A stretch of 64,000 bases of DNA. Source: Marinobacter sp. F3R11 (GTDB taxonomy: Bacteria > Pseudomonadota > Gammaproteobacteria > Pseudomonadales > Oleiphilaceae). A program made the position numbers and the translations under genes. This document shows, one piece after another, positions 26,049 through 34,960 of the stretch. The notes under the pieces were generated by a model. The model was not told the DNA's origin and made no database searches. It saw only the letters and a list, made by a program, of their open reading frames with translations. The stretch covers positions 1 to 64,000 of the forward strand of contig NZ_QOCH01000003.1 in the NCBI RefSeq assembly GCF_003318275.1. Reading direction: 5' to 3'. Position 1 is the first letter of the stretch; every line of letters starts with the position of its first letter.

Positions 26049-26999
26049 TCAAGTATCAAAGGCTACAGTAGGTTCTTCGGACAGGCAGGAGTCGCTCCGT
26101 TCCCGGCCCGGCAATGGATGCCCCGTCAACAGTGCTTCACCAACTTTTATATGGTGGCCTTCACTGACTCCGGTGCTGCGCTGGTATTGCCCTGAAGCAA
26201 AAACAAGAATCGTAGAACCGTGCTGGAAGTAACCCATTTCCTGCCCTTTCCGGAACCTCGCATCACAGGGAATCTGATTGGCTCCCCGATATTTCAGATC
26301 CAGCGGCTCAGGCAGAAAATGGAACTTCATGCTTGCCACAAGAATTGCAGCGACCGGAACCAGCGTCAGGCTATAATTCCTGTCGCCAGACCACAGTTCC
26401 AAAACGGCACGCTCGTTTTTGCAGAAAAGCTTTTCAACCTGCTTAAGTGCGACCGGATTTACGTTCCAGGTATCTCCGGACACATAGCTGACCTGAGAAA
26501 TATGACAATCCACGGGCGCATGAAAACGGTGATACATACTGGACTTCAGGCGCAGAGTCACAAACTGGCCATTACGATAGCGCGCTGCAAGGGCCGCATC
26601 CGGTATGAGGTCATCCAGGGTGTAGGGGAAACCCTTGGCCTGAAATACCCGGTTACCCTCAATACGTCCGCAGGCCCCCACAACAGCATCGCATGGACTG
26701 CATACAACATCAGGGCGCAGGTCCAGCGGTCGAAGCCCCGGCTTCAGCTGTCGGGTAAAGCACTCTCTCAGGCTCCGGAAATGCCGTTTCCGGGCGTCCT
26801 GTAATCTGAGATCGTCTGCAAAACACTGCCACACAGCAATAGATATCCGCGTTAGCACAGGGCTTTCGATCCGGCTGAACCAGCCTATGAAAAGCGTTGC
26901 CCAGCGCCGGGGCAGCCGGTTGGTCAACAGGAAGTTCAGCTTTTCACTCGCCGTTAAACCGGACGTTGCCTTATTCACCAGACCACCTGCCCCCCACAC
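26049..26999 (-). CDS. Phosphatidylserine decarboxylase family protein
   Basis: This 316-residue proenzyme has PSD motifs. The self-cleavage site is HGST near residue 261, in MGYFQHGSTILVFA, where Ser becomes the pyruvoyl group. The triad region has SPCDAVVGACG (Asp) and SSMYHRFHAPVD (His). The family makes phosphatidylethanolamine from phosphatidylserine. It diverges from the house-keeping Psd in the cleavage motif (HGST rather than LGST) and forms an operon with a membrane-anchored aminotransferase, so it may act on another aminolipid. The GTG start at 26999 directly abuts the upstream stop; GTG 26978 is an alternative. Confidence 0.85.
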   Translation of the reverse strand: MWGAGGLVNKATSGLTASEKLNFLLTNRLPRRWATLFIGWFSRIESPVLTRISIAVWQCFADDLRLQDARKRHFRSLRECFTRQLKPGLRPLDLRPDVVCSPCDAVVGACGRIEGNRVFQAKGFPYTLDDLIPDAALAARYRNGQFVTLRLKSSMYHRFHAPVDCHISQVSYVSGDTWNVNPVALKQVEKLFCKNERAVLELWSGDRNYSLTLVPVAAILVASMKFHFLPEPLDLKYRGANQIPCDARFRKGQEMGYFQHGSTILVFASGQYQRSTGVSEGHHIKVGEALLTGHPLPGRERSDSCLSEEPTVAFDT

Positions 27000-28751
27000 T
27001 TAGCCCGCCTTTCCGGAATAATCTTCCTGGTCCGAAACCCGGGCCGGACGTGCGTAGCGCGCAGGCGTCACCAGCGGTCCAGGCAAACTGCCAGCCAGGA
27101 ACGGAAAGCGGGCTGAGAGCATATCAACCAGAAACTGGCGTTTTATCGCCTTGTTGGTCAACACCGGGCTCTGCCACCACCAGCCATCTGCCTGCATCTG
27201 ATGGGCTGCAGCAACGAACCGCTCAATAACTTCACTGAATTCCTCATCGCTATAGCTGTAGCTCATGATCAGCCTTCCCGTTCCTGTCCAGCTGAGTTCA
27301 AGCCCGGCCTGCCGGAGATAAAACTGGAACATCCAGTTGTAGCGGCTGGGCTTTGTGTAGAGCACCGAGAGAATTGAATGAATATTCGTGATCCGCAGAG
27401 GCAACGATTCTGCTTCCAGGCGTTGGTTGAATCTGGCAACACGGCGCTCCCACAGATTTTCTGATTCCCGGTACTGCCTCTGAATATCGGGTTGCCGGAT
27501 TCGTTTGAGAAACACATTCATGGCACCCATTACATAGGGGTGGGAGTTAAAGGTGCCACGGGCAAAAGAGACATTTACCGGCTGATCATCCTTAAACCGC
27601 TTCATCAGTGCATGAGTTCCCGCCAGCACTCCCACAGGCAGGCCACCACCCAGAGTTTTGCCATAAGTAACCAGATCGGCCTGTACTCCGTAGAACTCCT
27701 GTGCACCGCGGTAGGCCAGCCGAAAGCCGGTAAAGACCTCATCGAAGATCAGAACAATACCGCGCTGACGGCAAATTTCCCTTACCCGCGAGAGCCACTT
27801 CACATAACGCTGTTTATCAAAACCGTTGGTGCGGTCACTGGCAATCAGAGCTGTGTCCGAGGGCGCATCACTATTGGGGTGGAAAGCCTGCAAGGGATTA
27901 ATAAGGACGCAGGCGATGTCGTTACGGGTGCGCAGTATGTAAAGGGTCTGCTCACTCAGATCTGCCAGCGTGTACACATCACGGGCCTTTCGGGTGTTGC
28001 CAATGCCTGGCTGAACACCGTCCCACCAGCCGTGATAAGCACCGCAGAAACGTACCAGATGTGTTTTCCCGGTGTGGTACCGAGCCAGTCGCACAGCCTG
28101 CATGACCGCTTCAGTGCCAGACATGTGGAACGACACTTCATCAAGCCCGGATATCTGTCGAATCATATCGACATTTTCAGTAATCAACGGGTGATAAGTA
28201 CCCAGAACCGGCCCTAGTTCTCTGGTTAGCTCCAGGCCCTCTTCCATGCATTGTTTGTAAAAATCATAACCAAAAACATTAACGCCATAGGAGCCGGAGA
28301 GGTCATAGCGCCAGTTGCCGTCAAGATCCTTGATTTGCGACCCTCGGGTTTCATCCGCCATTGAACCTGACCGAAAACAATCTGGCAGCTGCTCGCTATA
28401 AGGAAAGGGCACACGGTAGCGGTTGGTAAAGCGCACATCCGACACACTGCTTTTGATTGCCCGACAACGGGCGAGGGTTTCCGGGGATTGCTGCTCTGCA
28501 TTACTCTGCATTACCCGGATTGCATTCCGGCGCTGCTGAACCACTGGCGCCGGTGCGCCGTCACTGGCAAAAAAACGGGCTTCATCGTAGCTAAAGAAGG
28601 GGACCATGCGTGCAACACGACGGGACCAGTTGCTGTGCCCCCTGAGAGAAGGGTGTTTCGCCCGCGACAACTGGAGTCTTACCAGGGCTTTATAGACAAG
28701 GTAAAAGCCGATCGCCGTTGCGATGGCGTATAAACTATTGGCAGAAGTCAT
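27000..28751 (-). CDS. Membrane-anchored class III aminotransferase / aminomutase-like PLP enzyme
   Basis: This 583-residue protein has an N-terminal membrane segment (SLYAIATAIGFYLVYKALV, residues 6-24), a ~100-residue linker, and then a fold-type I PLP domain like glutamate-1-semialdehyde aminomutase. Motifs: VSFHMSGTEAVMQAVRLAR (phosphate binding), FCGAYHGWWDG, IVLIFDEVFTGFR and VTYGKTLGGGLPVG with the PLP lysine near residue 365. A long C-terminal tail (about 500-583) is not part of the core. It is the first gene of the operon with PSD and the polytopic protein. A membrane anchor is unusual for this class and points to a lipid or membrane-bound substrate (inference). Confidence 0.83.
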   Translation of the reverse strand: MTSANSLYAIATAIGFYLVYKALVRLQLSRAKHPSLRGHSNWSRRVARMVPFFSYDEARFFASDGAPAPVVQQRRNAIRVMQSNAEQQSPETLARCRAIKSSVSDVRFTNRYRVPFPYSEQLPDCFRSGSMADETRGSQIKDLDGNWRYDLSGSYGVNVFGYDFYKQCMEEGLELTRELGPVLGTYHPLITENVDMIRQISGLDEVSFHMSGTEAVMQAVRLARYHTGKTHLVRFCGAYHGWWDGVQPGIGNTRKARDVYTLADLSEQTLYILRTRNDIACVLINPLQAFHPNSDAPSDTALIASDRTNGFDKQRYVKWLSRVREICRQRGIVLIFDEVFTGFRLAYRGAQEFYGVQADLVTYGKTLGGGLPVGVLAGTHALMKRFKDDQPVNVSFARGTFNSHPYVMGAMNVFLKRIRQPDIQRQYRESENLWERRVARFNQRLEAESLPLRITNIHSILSVLYTKPSRYNWMFQFYLRQAGLELSWTGTGRLIMSYSYSDEEFSEVIERFVAAAHQMQADGWWWQSPVLTNKAIKRQFLVDMLSARFPFLAGSLPGPLVTPARYARPARVSDQEDYSGKAG

Positions 28752-28762
28752 AGATTCAGGTT

Positions 28763-28789
28763 CCCGCTACTTTGCTCGAAAGTAGCGGG
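28763..28789. repeat. Perfect 11-bp inverted repeat in leader of the aminotransferase operon
   Basis: CCCGCTACTTT/AAAGTAGCGGG with loop GCTCG ends 12 bases before the aminotransferase start codon on the minus strand. No T-run follows. In RNA it would sit over the ribosome-binding region, so it may be a translational control hairpin; as DNA it could be an operator. Confidence 0.7.
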
Positions 28790-28850
28790 CCAAAGTGACG
28801 CTGCCGTGTCCTTTTTCCTACCGTTGTGTGACACAGGGCGATAACACAGT

Positions 28851-28877
28851 GCCTGAGCCTGTTTCACGGGCTCTGGC
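28851..28877. terminator. Hairpin downstream of catabolic IclR gene
   Basis: GCC-T-GAGCC pairs with GGCTC-T-GGC across a 9-base loop with one T:T mismatch. It follows the IclR stop (minus strand) by 30 bp. ATTTT lies on the plus-strand side only, so termination of the IclR transcript here is tentative. Confidence 0.4.
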
Positions 28878-28907
28878 ATTTTCCGGGTCACGCCATAACA
28901 AAATCAC

Positions 28908-29687
28908 CTATTGGGCAATCGCCCTCACTCTGGCCGCAACATCCTGCAACCGCGGTAAATAAACAGTCATCAGGGTTTCCATATCCACCCTCGCCGCATT
29001 CGTACTGATATTAAGCGCCCCCAGTAATACATTGCGGCTCGTATATACCGGCACCGCAACCGATCGCAGCCCGGAATCCAGCTCCTGATCCACAATCGCG
29101 AAACCCTGCGAGCGGGCTTTCAGAATTTCCTCTTTTAAAGGCGCTACGGATTTGATCGCATAAGGCGTGAAGGGAGTCAGCTCGGCACTGTCCAGAAAAC
29201 TGTCCAACTCCGTATCCGGCAACTGGCTGAGCAATACCCGGCCCATTGAGGTATAGACAGCCGGTAACCGTGTGCCTACGGACAGCGTAATAGCCATCAG
29301 CCGGTGCCGCGCCGCTGACCGCACCACGTATACCACATCCTGGCCATCAAGAACCCCCAGTGAGGAGGACTCTCCCAGTTCGGCGGTAATATCTCCAAGG
29401 AACTGCTCAATCACTGCACGATACTGGTTTGAGGCCTGGTAGGCATAACCCAGCTGCAATACTTTGGGTGTCAGCTCAAACTGGCGGCCAACCCGCTTCA
29501 CAAACCCCAGCGCATGCAGCGTTAACACAAAACGCCTGGCTTTGGCGCGATCCATATTGGCTTGCGCTGCCACTTCACTCAGAGTCATTCGCGGGTGCTC
29601 AGCATCAAAAACCTGCAGCACTTCCAACCCGGAAGCCAGGGCACTTACAAAATCCCGGTCTCCCGGCTTAAGGCTCGATTCATCCAT
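28908..29687 (-). CDS. IclR-family regulator, PcaR/CatR-like
   Basis: This 259-residue regulator has an N-terminal winged HTH (MTLSEVAAQANMDRAKARRFVLTLHALGFVKR, about residues 34-65) and a C-terminal GAF-like effector domain with SLGVLDGQDVVYVVRSAARHR and RSVAVPVYTSRNVLLGALNIS. It has the SALASGLEVLQVFD opening of the PcaR/PobR subgroup that senses beta-ketoadipate pathway compounds. It is divergent from catI across 193 bp. That gap has two sites of the type GTTCG-N5-CGAAC, the expected operator class. Confidence 0.9.
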   Translation of the reverse strand: MDESSLKPGDRDFVSALASGLEVLQVFDAEHPRMTLSEVAAQANMDRAKARRFVLTLHALGFVKRVGRQFELTPKVLQLGYAYQASNQYRAVIEQFLGDITAELGESSSLGVLDGQDVVYVVRSAARHRLMAITLSVGTRLPAVYTSMGRVLLSQLPDTELDSFLDSAELTPFTPYAIKSVAPLKEEILKARSQGFAIVDQELDSGLRSVAVPVYTSRNVLLGALNISTNAARVDMETLMTVYLPRLQDVAARVRAIAQ

Positions 29688-29738
29688 TCCGGATCCTTCC
29701 CTGATTTATTCAAACAGTGGAATGCATAGTATCAGCTT

Positions 29739-29753
29739 GTTCGTATTACGAAC
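29739..29753. promoter_or_regulatory. IclR operator, perfect palindrome, site 1 upstream of catI
   Basis: GTTCGTATTACGAAC has perfect 7-bp arms around a central T. It lies 51 bp upstream of the IclR start and suits autorepression. It matches sites at 29839-29853 and 35986-36000. Confidence 0.75.
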
Positions 29754-29819
29754 ATCCGTGCCATCCATATAAAAACAAAGGATTTACCCTTGACGATATA
29801 AATCGAATCAAGCGATGAT

Positions 29820-29853
29820 GTTCGCATATAAAACTTATGTTCACATATCGAAC
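29820..29853. promoter_or_regulatory. IclR operator, tandem site 2 upstream of catI
   Basis: GTTCGCATAT at 29820 is repeated as GTTCACATAT at 29839, and the second copy closes as CGAAC (29849-29853). This gives one full 15-bp dyad plus an extra half-site 19 bp before it. PcaR-type activators often bind such three-part repeats next to the promoter. The full site lies 100 bp from site 1 and 27 bp before the catI start. Confidence 0.7.
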
Positions 29854-29880
29854 ACCAAAGAACCGGTTGGAGACACTGTA

Positions 29881-30696
29881 ATGGCCGAATTTCTCTCTCT
29901 GCGCGAGGCGGTTAGCAGGTACATCAACGATGGTGACACGGTAGCTATGGAAGGGTTTACTCACCTGATCCCATTTGCCGCCGGGCACGAAGTCATTCGT
30001 CAGAAAAAACGTGACCTCACATTGATCCGGATGACACCGGATCTGGTATACGACCAGATGATAGGTGCTGGTTGTGCCAAAAAACTGATCTTCTCATGGG
30101 GCGGCAACCCGGGGGTTGGCTCCCTGCATCGTCTGCGCGATGCGCTGGAAAACGAATGGCCAAACAGTATCGAGATCCTCGAACACAGCCACGCCGCCAT
30201 GGCCTGCGCCTATGACGCCGGCGCAGCAGGCCTGCCTTTCGCGGTACTCCGTGGCTACATTGGTAGCGACCTGCCGAAAGTAAATGACCAGATCAAGTTC
30301 ATCGAATGTCCGTTTACCGGCGAACAACTGGCCGCTGTACGCTCGGTTAGGCCGGATGTGGCGGTGATTCATGCCCAGCGTGCCGACCGCAATGGCAACG
30401 TGCTCATTGAAGGAATTATCGGTATTCAAAAGGAAGTGGTATTGGCAGCCAAACGCAGCATCGTCACCGTTGAGGAAGTCGTCGATGACCTCAGTGCCGG
30501 TGTGAATGCCTGCGTTCTTCCATCCTGGGCCATCACTGCGATTGCCGAGGCCCCTAAAGGCGCAAGCCCTTCCTATGCTCTGGGTTACTACGAGCGGGAC
30601 AATGCCTTTTACAAAGAGTGGGACGGGATCGCCCGTGACCGGGAGACCTTCCAGGCGTGGATGAAAGCAAACGTATTTGAAAAAGGAGCTGAGTGA
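29881..30696 (+). CDS. catI: 3-oxoadipate CoA-transferase subunit A
   Basis: This 271-residue subunit is of the CatI/glutaconate CoA-transferase alpha type: GDTVAMEGFTHLIPFAAGHEVIRQ, then LIRMTPDLVYDQMIGAGCAKKLIFSWGGNPGVGS. It moves CoA from succinyl-CoA to 3-oxoadipate, giving 3-oxoadipyl-CoA for the next enzyme, PcaF. ATG 29881 begins the conserved MAEFLSLREAV; an upstream in-frame start at 29815 is not needed. It overlaps catJ by one base. No aromatic-ring enzymes are nearby, which suggests it may serve dicarboxylate breakdown (DcaI role) as well as or instead of aromatics. Confidence 0.9.
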   Translation: MAEFLSLREAVSRYINDGDTVAMEGFTHLIPFAAGHEVIRQKKRDLTLIRMTPDLVYDQMIGAGCAKKLIFSWGGNPGVGSLHRLRDALENEWPNSIEILEHSHAAMACAYDAGAAGLPFAVLRGYIGSDLPKVNDQIKFIECPFTGEQLAAVRSVRPDVAVIHAQRADRNGNVLIEGIIGIQKEVVLAAKRSIVTVEEVVDDLSAGVNACVLPSWAITAIAEAPKGASPSYALGYYERDNAFYKEWDGIARDRETFQAWMKANVFEKGAE

Positions 30697-31472
30697 TGAG
30701 TCTTGATTTTACATCTTCAGAAATGATGAGCGTCACTGCTGCCCGCGCGCTGAATAATGATATGACTTGCTTCGTTGGCATAGGTCTGCCCAGTGAAGCC
30801 GCCAATCTGGCCCGCCTGACGCATGCTCCTGATATCACCCTTATCTATGAATCCGGCACCCTCCAGACCCGGCCGGATGTTCTGCCTCTGTCCATCGGCG
30901 ATGGCGATCTGTGCGAGTCAGCCCTGACCACGGTGTCGGTACCGGAGATGTTCCGCTATTGGCTGCAGGGCGGCCACATAAGCGTTGGCTTTCTGGGGAC
31001 TGCCCAGATTGATCGCTACGCCAACCTGAATACCACGCTGATTGGTGATTACCGGGCGCCGAAAGTCCGCCTGCCCGGTGGCGGCGGCGCTCCGGAAATA
31101 GCCACCAACGCGAAAGAAGTTTTTATCACTTTGAAACACTCCAAACGCACCTTTGTGAAGGATGTAGACTTCCTCACCACCGTCGGCTTTGGACGTGACG
31201 GCAAGGCCCGGGACAACCTGCCCAACATTGGACGCGGCCCGACTGTTGTCATCACCGACCTGTGCATTCTCAAGCCCGACCCGGAATCAAAAGAACTGGT
31301 CGTGCACCAGTTACATCCAGGCGTGACCCGCGAAGACGTGATCAACGCAACTGGCTGGGAGATCCGCTTCGCAGACGAACTCGGAACCACTCCCGCCCCC
31401 ACTGCCGAAGAGCTGGAGGTGCTGCGTAACCTGAAAGCACGCACTGCGGCTCACCATGCAGGCCAACATTGA
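30696..31472 (+). CDS. catJ: 3-oxoadipate CoA-transferase subunit B
   Basis: This 258-residue beta subunit has MTCFVGIGLPSEAANLARLTHAPDITLIYESGTL, with the catalytic glutamate in the YESG segment, and later GDYRAPKVRLPGGGGAPEIA. ATG 30696 has AGGAG upstream; the GTG three bases before gives one extra residue. It is coupled to catI and followed 8 bp later by pcaF. The CatJ-type sequence differs from PcaJ-type subunits and matches the catI partner. Confidence 0.9.
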   Translation: MSLDFTSSEMMSVTAARALNNDMTCFVGIGLPSEAANLARLTHAPDITLIYESGTLQTRPDVLPLSIGDGDLCESALTTVSVPEMFRYWLQGGHISVGFLGTAQIDRYANLNTTLIGDYRAPKVRLPGGGGAPEIATNAKEVFITLKHSKRTFVKDVDFLTTVGFGRDGKARDNLPNIGRGPTVVITDLCILKPDPESKELVVHQLHPGVTREDVINATGWEIRFADELGTTPAPTAEELEVLRNLKARTAAHHAGQH

Positions 31473-31480
31473 GGTTTATT

Positions 31481-32683
31481 ATGACTGATGTATTTTTATG
31501 CCACCCCCGCCGCTCGGCCATCGGCCGTTTTGGCGGTACCCTGGCCAGTGTCCGCCCGGACGATCTGGCTGCGCAAATATTCAAAGCAGTACTGGCTCAG
31601 GCCCCCGAACTGGATCCGGCCGCCATCGACGAAGTGATCATGGGATGTGCCAACCAGGCAGGTGAAGATAATCGCAATGTAGCGCGTATGTCAGCTCTGC
31701 TCGCCGGGCTACCCACTTCTGTACCGGGCACCACCATGAACCGGTTATGTGGCTCCGGCATGGACTCAGTAGGTACTGCATTTCGCGCCATTCGCGCCGG
31801 CGAAATGGATCTGGTGCTGGCAGGCGGTGTCGAATCCATGTCACGGGCGCCCTACGTGATGGGCAAAGCCGATAGCGGTTTCTCCCGGAGCCAGAAAATT
31901 GAGGACACCACCATCGGCTGGCGTTTTGTGAACCCGCTGATGAAGAAAGAGTTCGGCGTGGACTCTATGCCGGAAACAGCCGAGAACGTGGCCGAACAGT
32001 TCAGTGTATCTCGGGAAGATCAGGATCTGTTCGCACTCCGCTCCCAGCAGAAAGCCGCCAAAGCCCAGAGCGAAGGCATTTTTGCAGAGGAAATCGTGCC
32101 GGTTCTGATACCTCGCCGTAAACAGGAAGCGCTGGTATTCGACGCTGACGAGCACCCCCGCAGTACAACCCTGGACAAGCTTGCAGCCTTGCCTGCCCCG
32201 TTCCGGGAAGGCGGTAGCATTACTGCTGGCAACGCATCTGGTGTGAATGATGGTGCCGCCGCCATGCTCGTCGCCAGCGCAGAGGCCGTAAAGCAACACA
32301 ACCTCAAGCCTATGGCTAAAATTCTGGGCATGGCTACCGCTGGCGTTGAACCGCGCATCATGGGTATAGGACCTGTACCCGCAACCCGCAAGTTGCTGGA
32401 AAAGCAGGGCATCAGCATAGATGATATTGACGTAATCGAACTGAACGAAGCCTTCGCCGCACAGGGGCTGGCCGTGATGAGAGAGCTTGGTATTGCCGAT
32501 GATGACCCTCGGGTAAACCCCAACGGTGGCGCCATCGCCCTCGGCCACCCACTGGGCATGTCCGGTACCCGCCTGATCATGACAGCCGCCCACCAGCTGC
32601 AACGCACCGGTGGACGCTATGCGTTGTGCACCATGTGTATCGGAGTCGGCCAGGGAATCGCAACCCTTATTGAACGGGTATAG
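31481..32683 (+). CDS. pcaF: 3-oxoadipyl-CoA thiolase
   Basis: This 400-residue thiolase opens with MTDVFLCHPRRSAIGRFGG. Catalytic Cys is in MNRLCGSGMDSVG (near residue 90), GHPLGMSGTRL carries the histidine and MCIGVGQG the second cysteine. The RRSAIGRFGG start and GCANQAGEDNRNVARM are typical of 3-oxoadipyl-CoA thiolases. It splits 3-oxoadipyl-CoA into succinyl-CoA and acetyl-CoA. ATG 31481 follows GAGG; an in-frame TTG at 31469 is unlikely. It is the last gene of catIJ-pcaF, with a hairpin 15 bp downstream. Confidence 0.93.
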   Translation: MTDVFLCHPRRSAIGRFGGTLASVRPDDLAAQIFKAVLAQAPELDPAAIDEVIMGCANQAGEDNRNVARMSALLAGLPTSVPGTTMNRLCGSGMDSVGTAFRAIRAGEMDLVLAGGVESMSRAPYVMGKADSGFSRSQKIEDTTIGWRFVNPLMKKEFGVDSMPETAENVAEQFSVSREDQDLFALRSQQKAAKAQSEGIFAEEIVPVLIPRRKQEALVFDADEHPRSTTLDKLAALPAPFREGGSITAGNASGVNDGAAAMLVASAEAVKQHNLKPMAKILGMATAGVEPRIMGIGPVPATRKLLEKQGISIDDIDVIELNEAFAAQGLAVMRELGIADDDPRVNPNGGAIALGHPLGMSGTRLIMTAAHQLQRTGGRYALCTMCIGVGQGIATLIERV

Positions 32684-32697
32684 GCAATAACGCAAAG

Positions 32698-32718
32698 AGC
32701 CCCGGTGTTGCCGGGGCT
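32698..32718. terminator. Hairpin between convergent pcaF and tctA
   Basis: AGCCCCGG/CCGGGGCT is an 8-bp perfect stem with a TGTTG loop, 15 bp after the pcaF stop. T-runs are weak on both sides. It is the probable end of the catIJ-pcaF transcript and may also serve tctA. Confidence 0.65.
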
Positions 32719-32775
32719 CCTCAGTTATCTAAAGAGTGTCTCTGCCCCCTGCCTTGTCAGATCAGACCACCGCAA

Positions 32776-34260
32776 TCACCCCAACGCATCTTCTTTCCTG
32801 GCCACCCAGTAGCGACGAATCGCAAATATCAGGGAGGCGGCAGTGAAAAGAACGAAAACCCAGGTAATCGGCCCCCGGAAGAAAATCGACAGATCACCCT
32901 TGCTGATAAGCATGGTGCGTCTCAGGTTATCTTCAAACATAGGCCCGAGAATAAAGCCTATCAGGAACGGCGCAGCAGCAATCCCTGTCCGGTTAAACAC
33001 AAAACCAAGCACACCGAAGGCCAGCATCAAGCCAATATCAAAGGTGCTGTTATTAACCGCATAGGCCCCATAGATACAGAACATCAATACGATGGGCAAC
33101 AGGATGGTTTTGGGGATGTCAGCGATAAGAGAAAAGTAACGAATAGCCGCGTTACCAACAAATACAAGCACAAAAGAGCTGACCATAATGCCGCAGAACA
33201 ACGCATAGACCAGCGTCAGGTTTTCCTGGAACAGAACCGGGCCCGGTGTAAGGCCGTGAATCATGAATGCGCCCAGAATGATGGCCGTGATCACATCGCC
33301 CGGAATACCCAAAGAGAGCAATGGAATCAGTGTCGCGCCCGCAACACCATTGTTACCGGACTCAGCTGCTGCAACACCCTCAATTTCACCCTTGCCGAAA
33401 TTGGCTTTACGGGAAGACGTGCGCTTGGCTTCGCTGTAGGAAATGAACGCAGCCGAGGTAGCGCCCGTACCGGGAATCGCGCCGATGATAACGCCGATAA
33501 GACTACCGCGAACGATGGTTTTCAACAGGCCCTTGAACTCTTGCCATGTCAGCGATGCTCCGCTGACCGCAGTACGAATGTGCGGAGCGACCCTGGATGT
33601 GTAGAACTCAATCACCTCAGGAATCGCAAACAGACCAATCAGCAGTGGAATAAAGGATACCCGGTCCATCAGGTTGTAGTTATCAAAGGTCAGCCGCTGA
33701 GTGCCGTAAACCGCATCCAGGCCAATGGTGGAAACAATGATGCCCAGGCCAGCTGCAATCAGGCCTTTGACTACCGAGCTGCCAGATACAGAAACAATGA
33801 TGGTCAGCGAGAAACAGATGAGCCAGAAATATTCTGGTGGGCCGAAGTTGAGTGCAATTTTCGCCAGGTAGGACGCAAAAAAGATCAGGGCAATATTGGA
33901 AATCATATCCGCCACTACGGATGAGTACAACGCCGTTTTCAAGGCTTTCTTGGCCTTGCCTTGCTGCGCCATGGGGTAGCCATCCAGCAGCGTACAGGCG
34001 GATGCCGGGGACCCCGGTGTGCGGATCAGAATAGCAGTAATCGAACCACCGTACATTCCACCTTTATAGATACCTACCAGCAGCAGAATGGCTGTAACCG
34101 GTTCCATGGAGAAGGTAAATGGCAAAGCCAGTGCCACTGCCATTGTGGCCGTTAGCCCCGGGATGGCACCTACGACGACACCGACAAGAACCCCCACCGC
34201 AATGGCAAAAAAATTATCAACACTCAGAAAGAGCGTCAGAACTTCAGAAAAGTTTTCCAT
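32776..34260 (-). CDS. tctA: Tripartite tricarboxylate transporter, large permease TctA
   Basis: This 494-residue permease has about twelve hydrophobic segments. It carries the two family repeats GAIPGLTATMAVALALPFTF (near residue 29) and GAIPGTGATSAAFISYSEAKR (near 259), which face each other in the fold. ATG 34260 is used; TTG 34269 is an alternative. It is driven by an ion gradient together with TctB and binding protein TctC, and probably imports a di- or tricarboxylate. The surrounding catabolic genes favour adipate or a similar dicarboxylate. Confidence 0.93.
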   Translation of the reverse strand: MENFSEVLTLFLSVDNFFAIAVGVLVGVVVGAIPGLTATMAVALALPFTFSMEPVTAILLLVGIYKGGMYGGSITAILIRTPGSPASACTLLDGYPMAQQGKAKKALKTALYSSVVADMISNIALIFFASYLAKIALNFGPPEYFWLICFSLTIIVSVSGSSVVKGLIAAGLGIIVSTIGLDAVYGTQRLTFDNYNLMDRVSFIPLLIGLFAIPEVIEFYTSRVAPHIRTAVSGASLTWQEFKGLLKTIVRGSLIGVIIGAIPGTGATSAAFISYSEAKRTSSRKANFGKGEIEGVAAAESGNNGVAGATLIPLLSLGIPGDVITAIILGAFMIHGLTPGPVLFQENLTLVYALFCGIMVSSFVLVFVGNAAIRYFSLIADIPKTILLPIVLMFCIYGAYAVNNSTFDIGLMLAFGVLGFVFNRTGIAAAPFLIGFILGPMFEDNLRRTMLISKGDLSIFFRGPITWVFVLFTAASLIFAIRRYWVARKEDALG

Positions 34261-34341
34261 TTTGAGCAACCCAAATACGTAATACCTGATAACAGACTGA
34301 CGTCGTTATCTGCATGCACTCCCAATAATCAGGCGCGCGGT

Positions 34342-34878
34342 TCAGATCAGGGAGAGCGACTCCCAAAGCGTTCCGGGAGGAAGAGGAACATTGAGCACAT
34401 AAATAAACAGCAAGGTCACGACGGCGGGAAAGACGATCGCCAGGGCATACACCCAAAGGTTGCGCAGACCACTTGCGAGAAACAGCAGAACGCAGGCAAG
34501 CACACCGCTGCCAATGGCTCCAAGCTGTTCAAAAAACAGAACGTAAACAACCCCGGCGGCAACCATCAACAGCTGGCGAACGATTGGAACGCCACGGCGG
34601 AACTCGTCTGTTTCAGTCCGCTTAGGTGGTTTGACCAGACCATCAATCATCAGAAGAATCGAAAGTGCCAACACCAGCCAACCCGCAAGCTGGGGTAAAA
34701 ATCGTGGAGACAACAGCGGGTGCTGCATATGAGCAGGTATTTCGATGTGTGTGGGAACAACGTAAAACAAGAAGCCCGCAGCCAGAACAGAAAAAATGCC
34801 CCCCAGAATCGAGTTCGGGTTACACCTGCCACAATGGGACTCGCTGGCCGCGCCGAATTGCAGTTCAGACTTTTCCAT
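34342..34878 (-). CDS. tctB: Tripartite tricarboxylate transporter, small permease TctB
   Basis: This 178-residue membrane protein has four hydrophobic segments, near residues 24-42, 63-83, 104-135 and 143-170. It has the TctB pattern SPRFLPQLAGWLVLALSILLMIDG. ATG 34878 gives MEKSELQFGAAS; the TTG at 34908 is less likely. The N-terminus contains CGRCNP, unusual for the family. It lies between tctC and tctA, with gaps of 82 bp on each side. Confidence 0.88.
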   Translation of the reverse strand: MEKSELQFGAASESHCGRCNPNSILGGIFSVLAAGFLFYVVPTHIEIPAHMQHPLLSPRFLPQLAGWLVLALSILLMIDGLVKPPKRTETDEFRRGVPIVRQLLMVAAGVVYVLFFEQLGAIGSGVLACVLLFLASGLRNLWVYALAIVFPAVVTLLFIYVLNVPLPPGTLWESLSLI

Positions 34879-34960
34879 GATTAGGCCCTGTATGCCGTTC
34901 TGCCTCAAAGAAAAGGGCGGGCCTACCGATTGGATAAGCCCGCCCCGAAACCAGCCTGTA

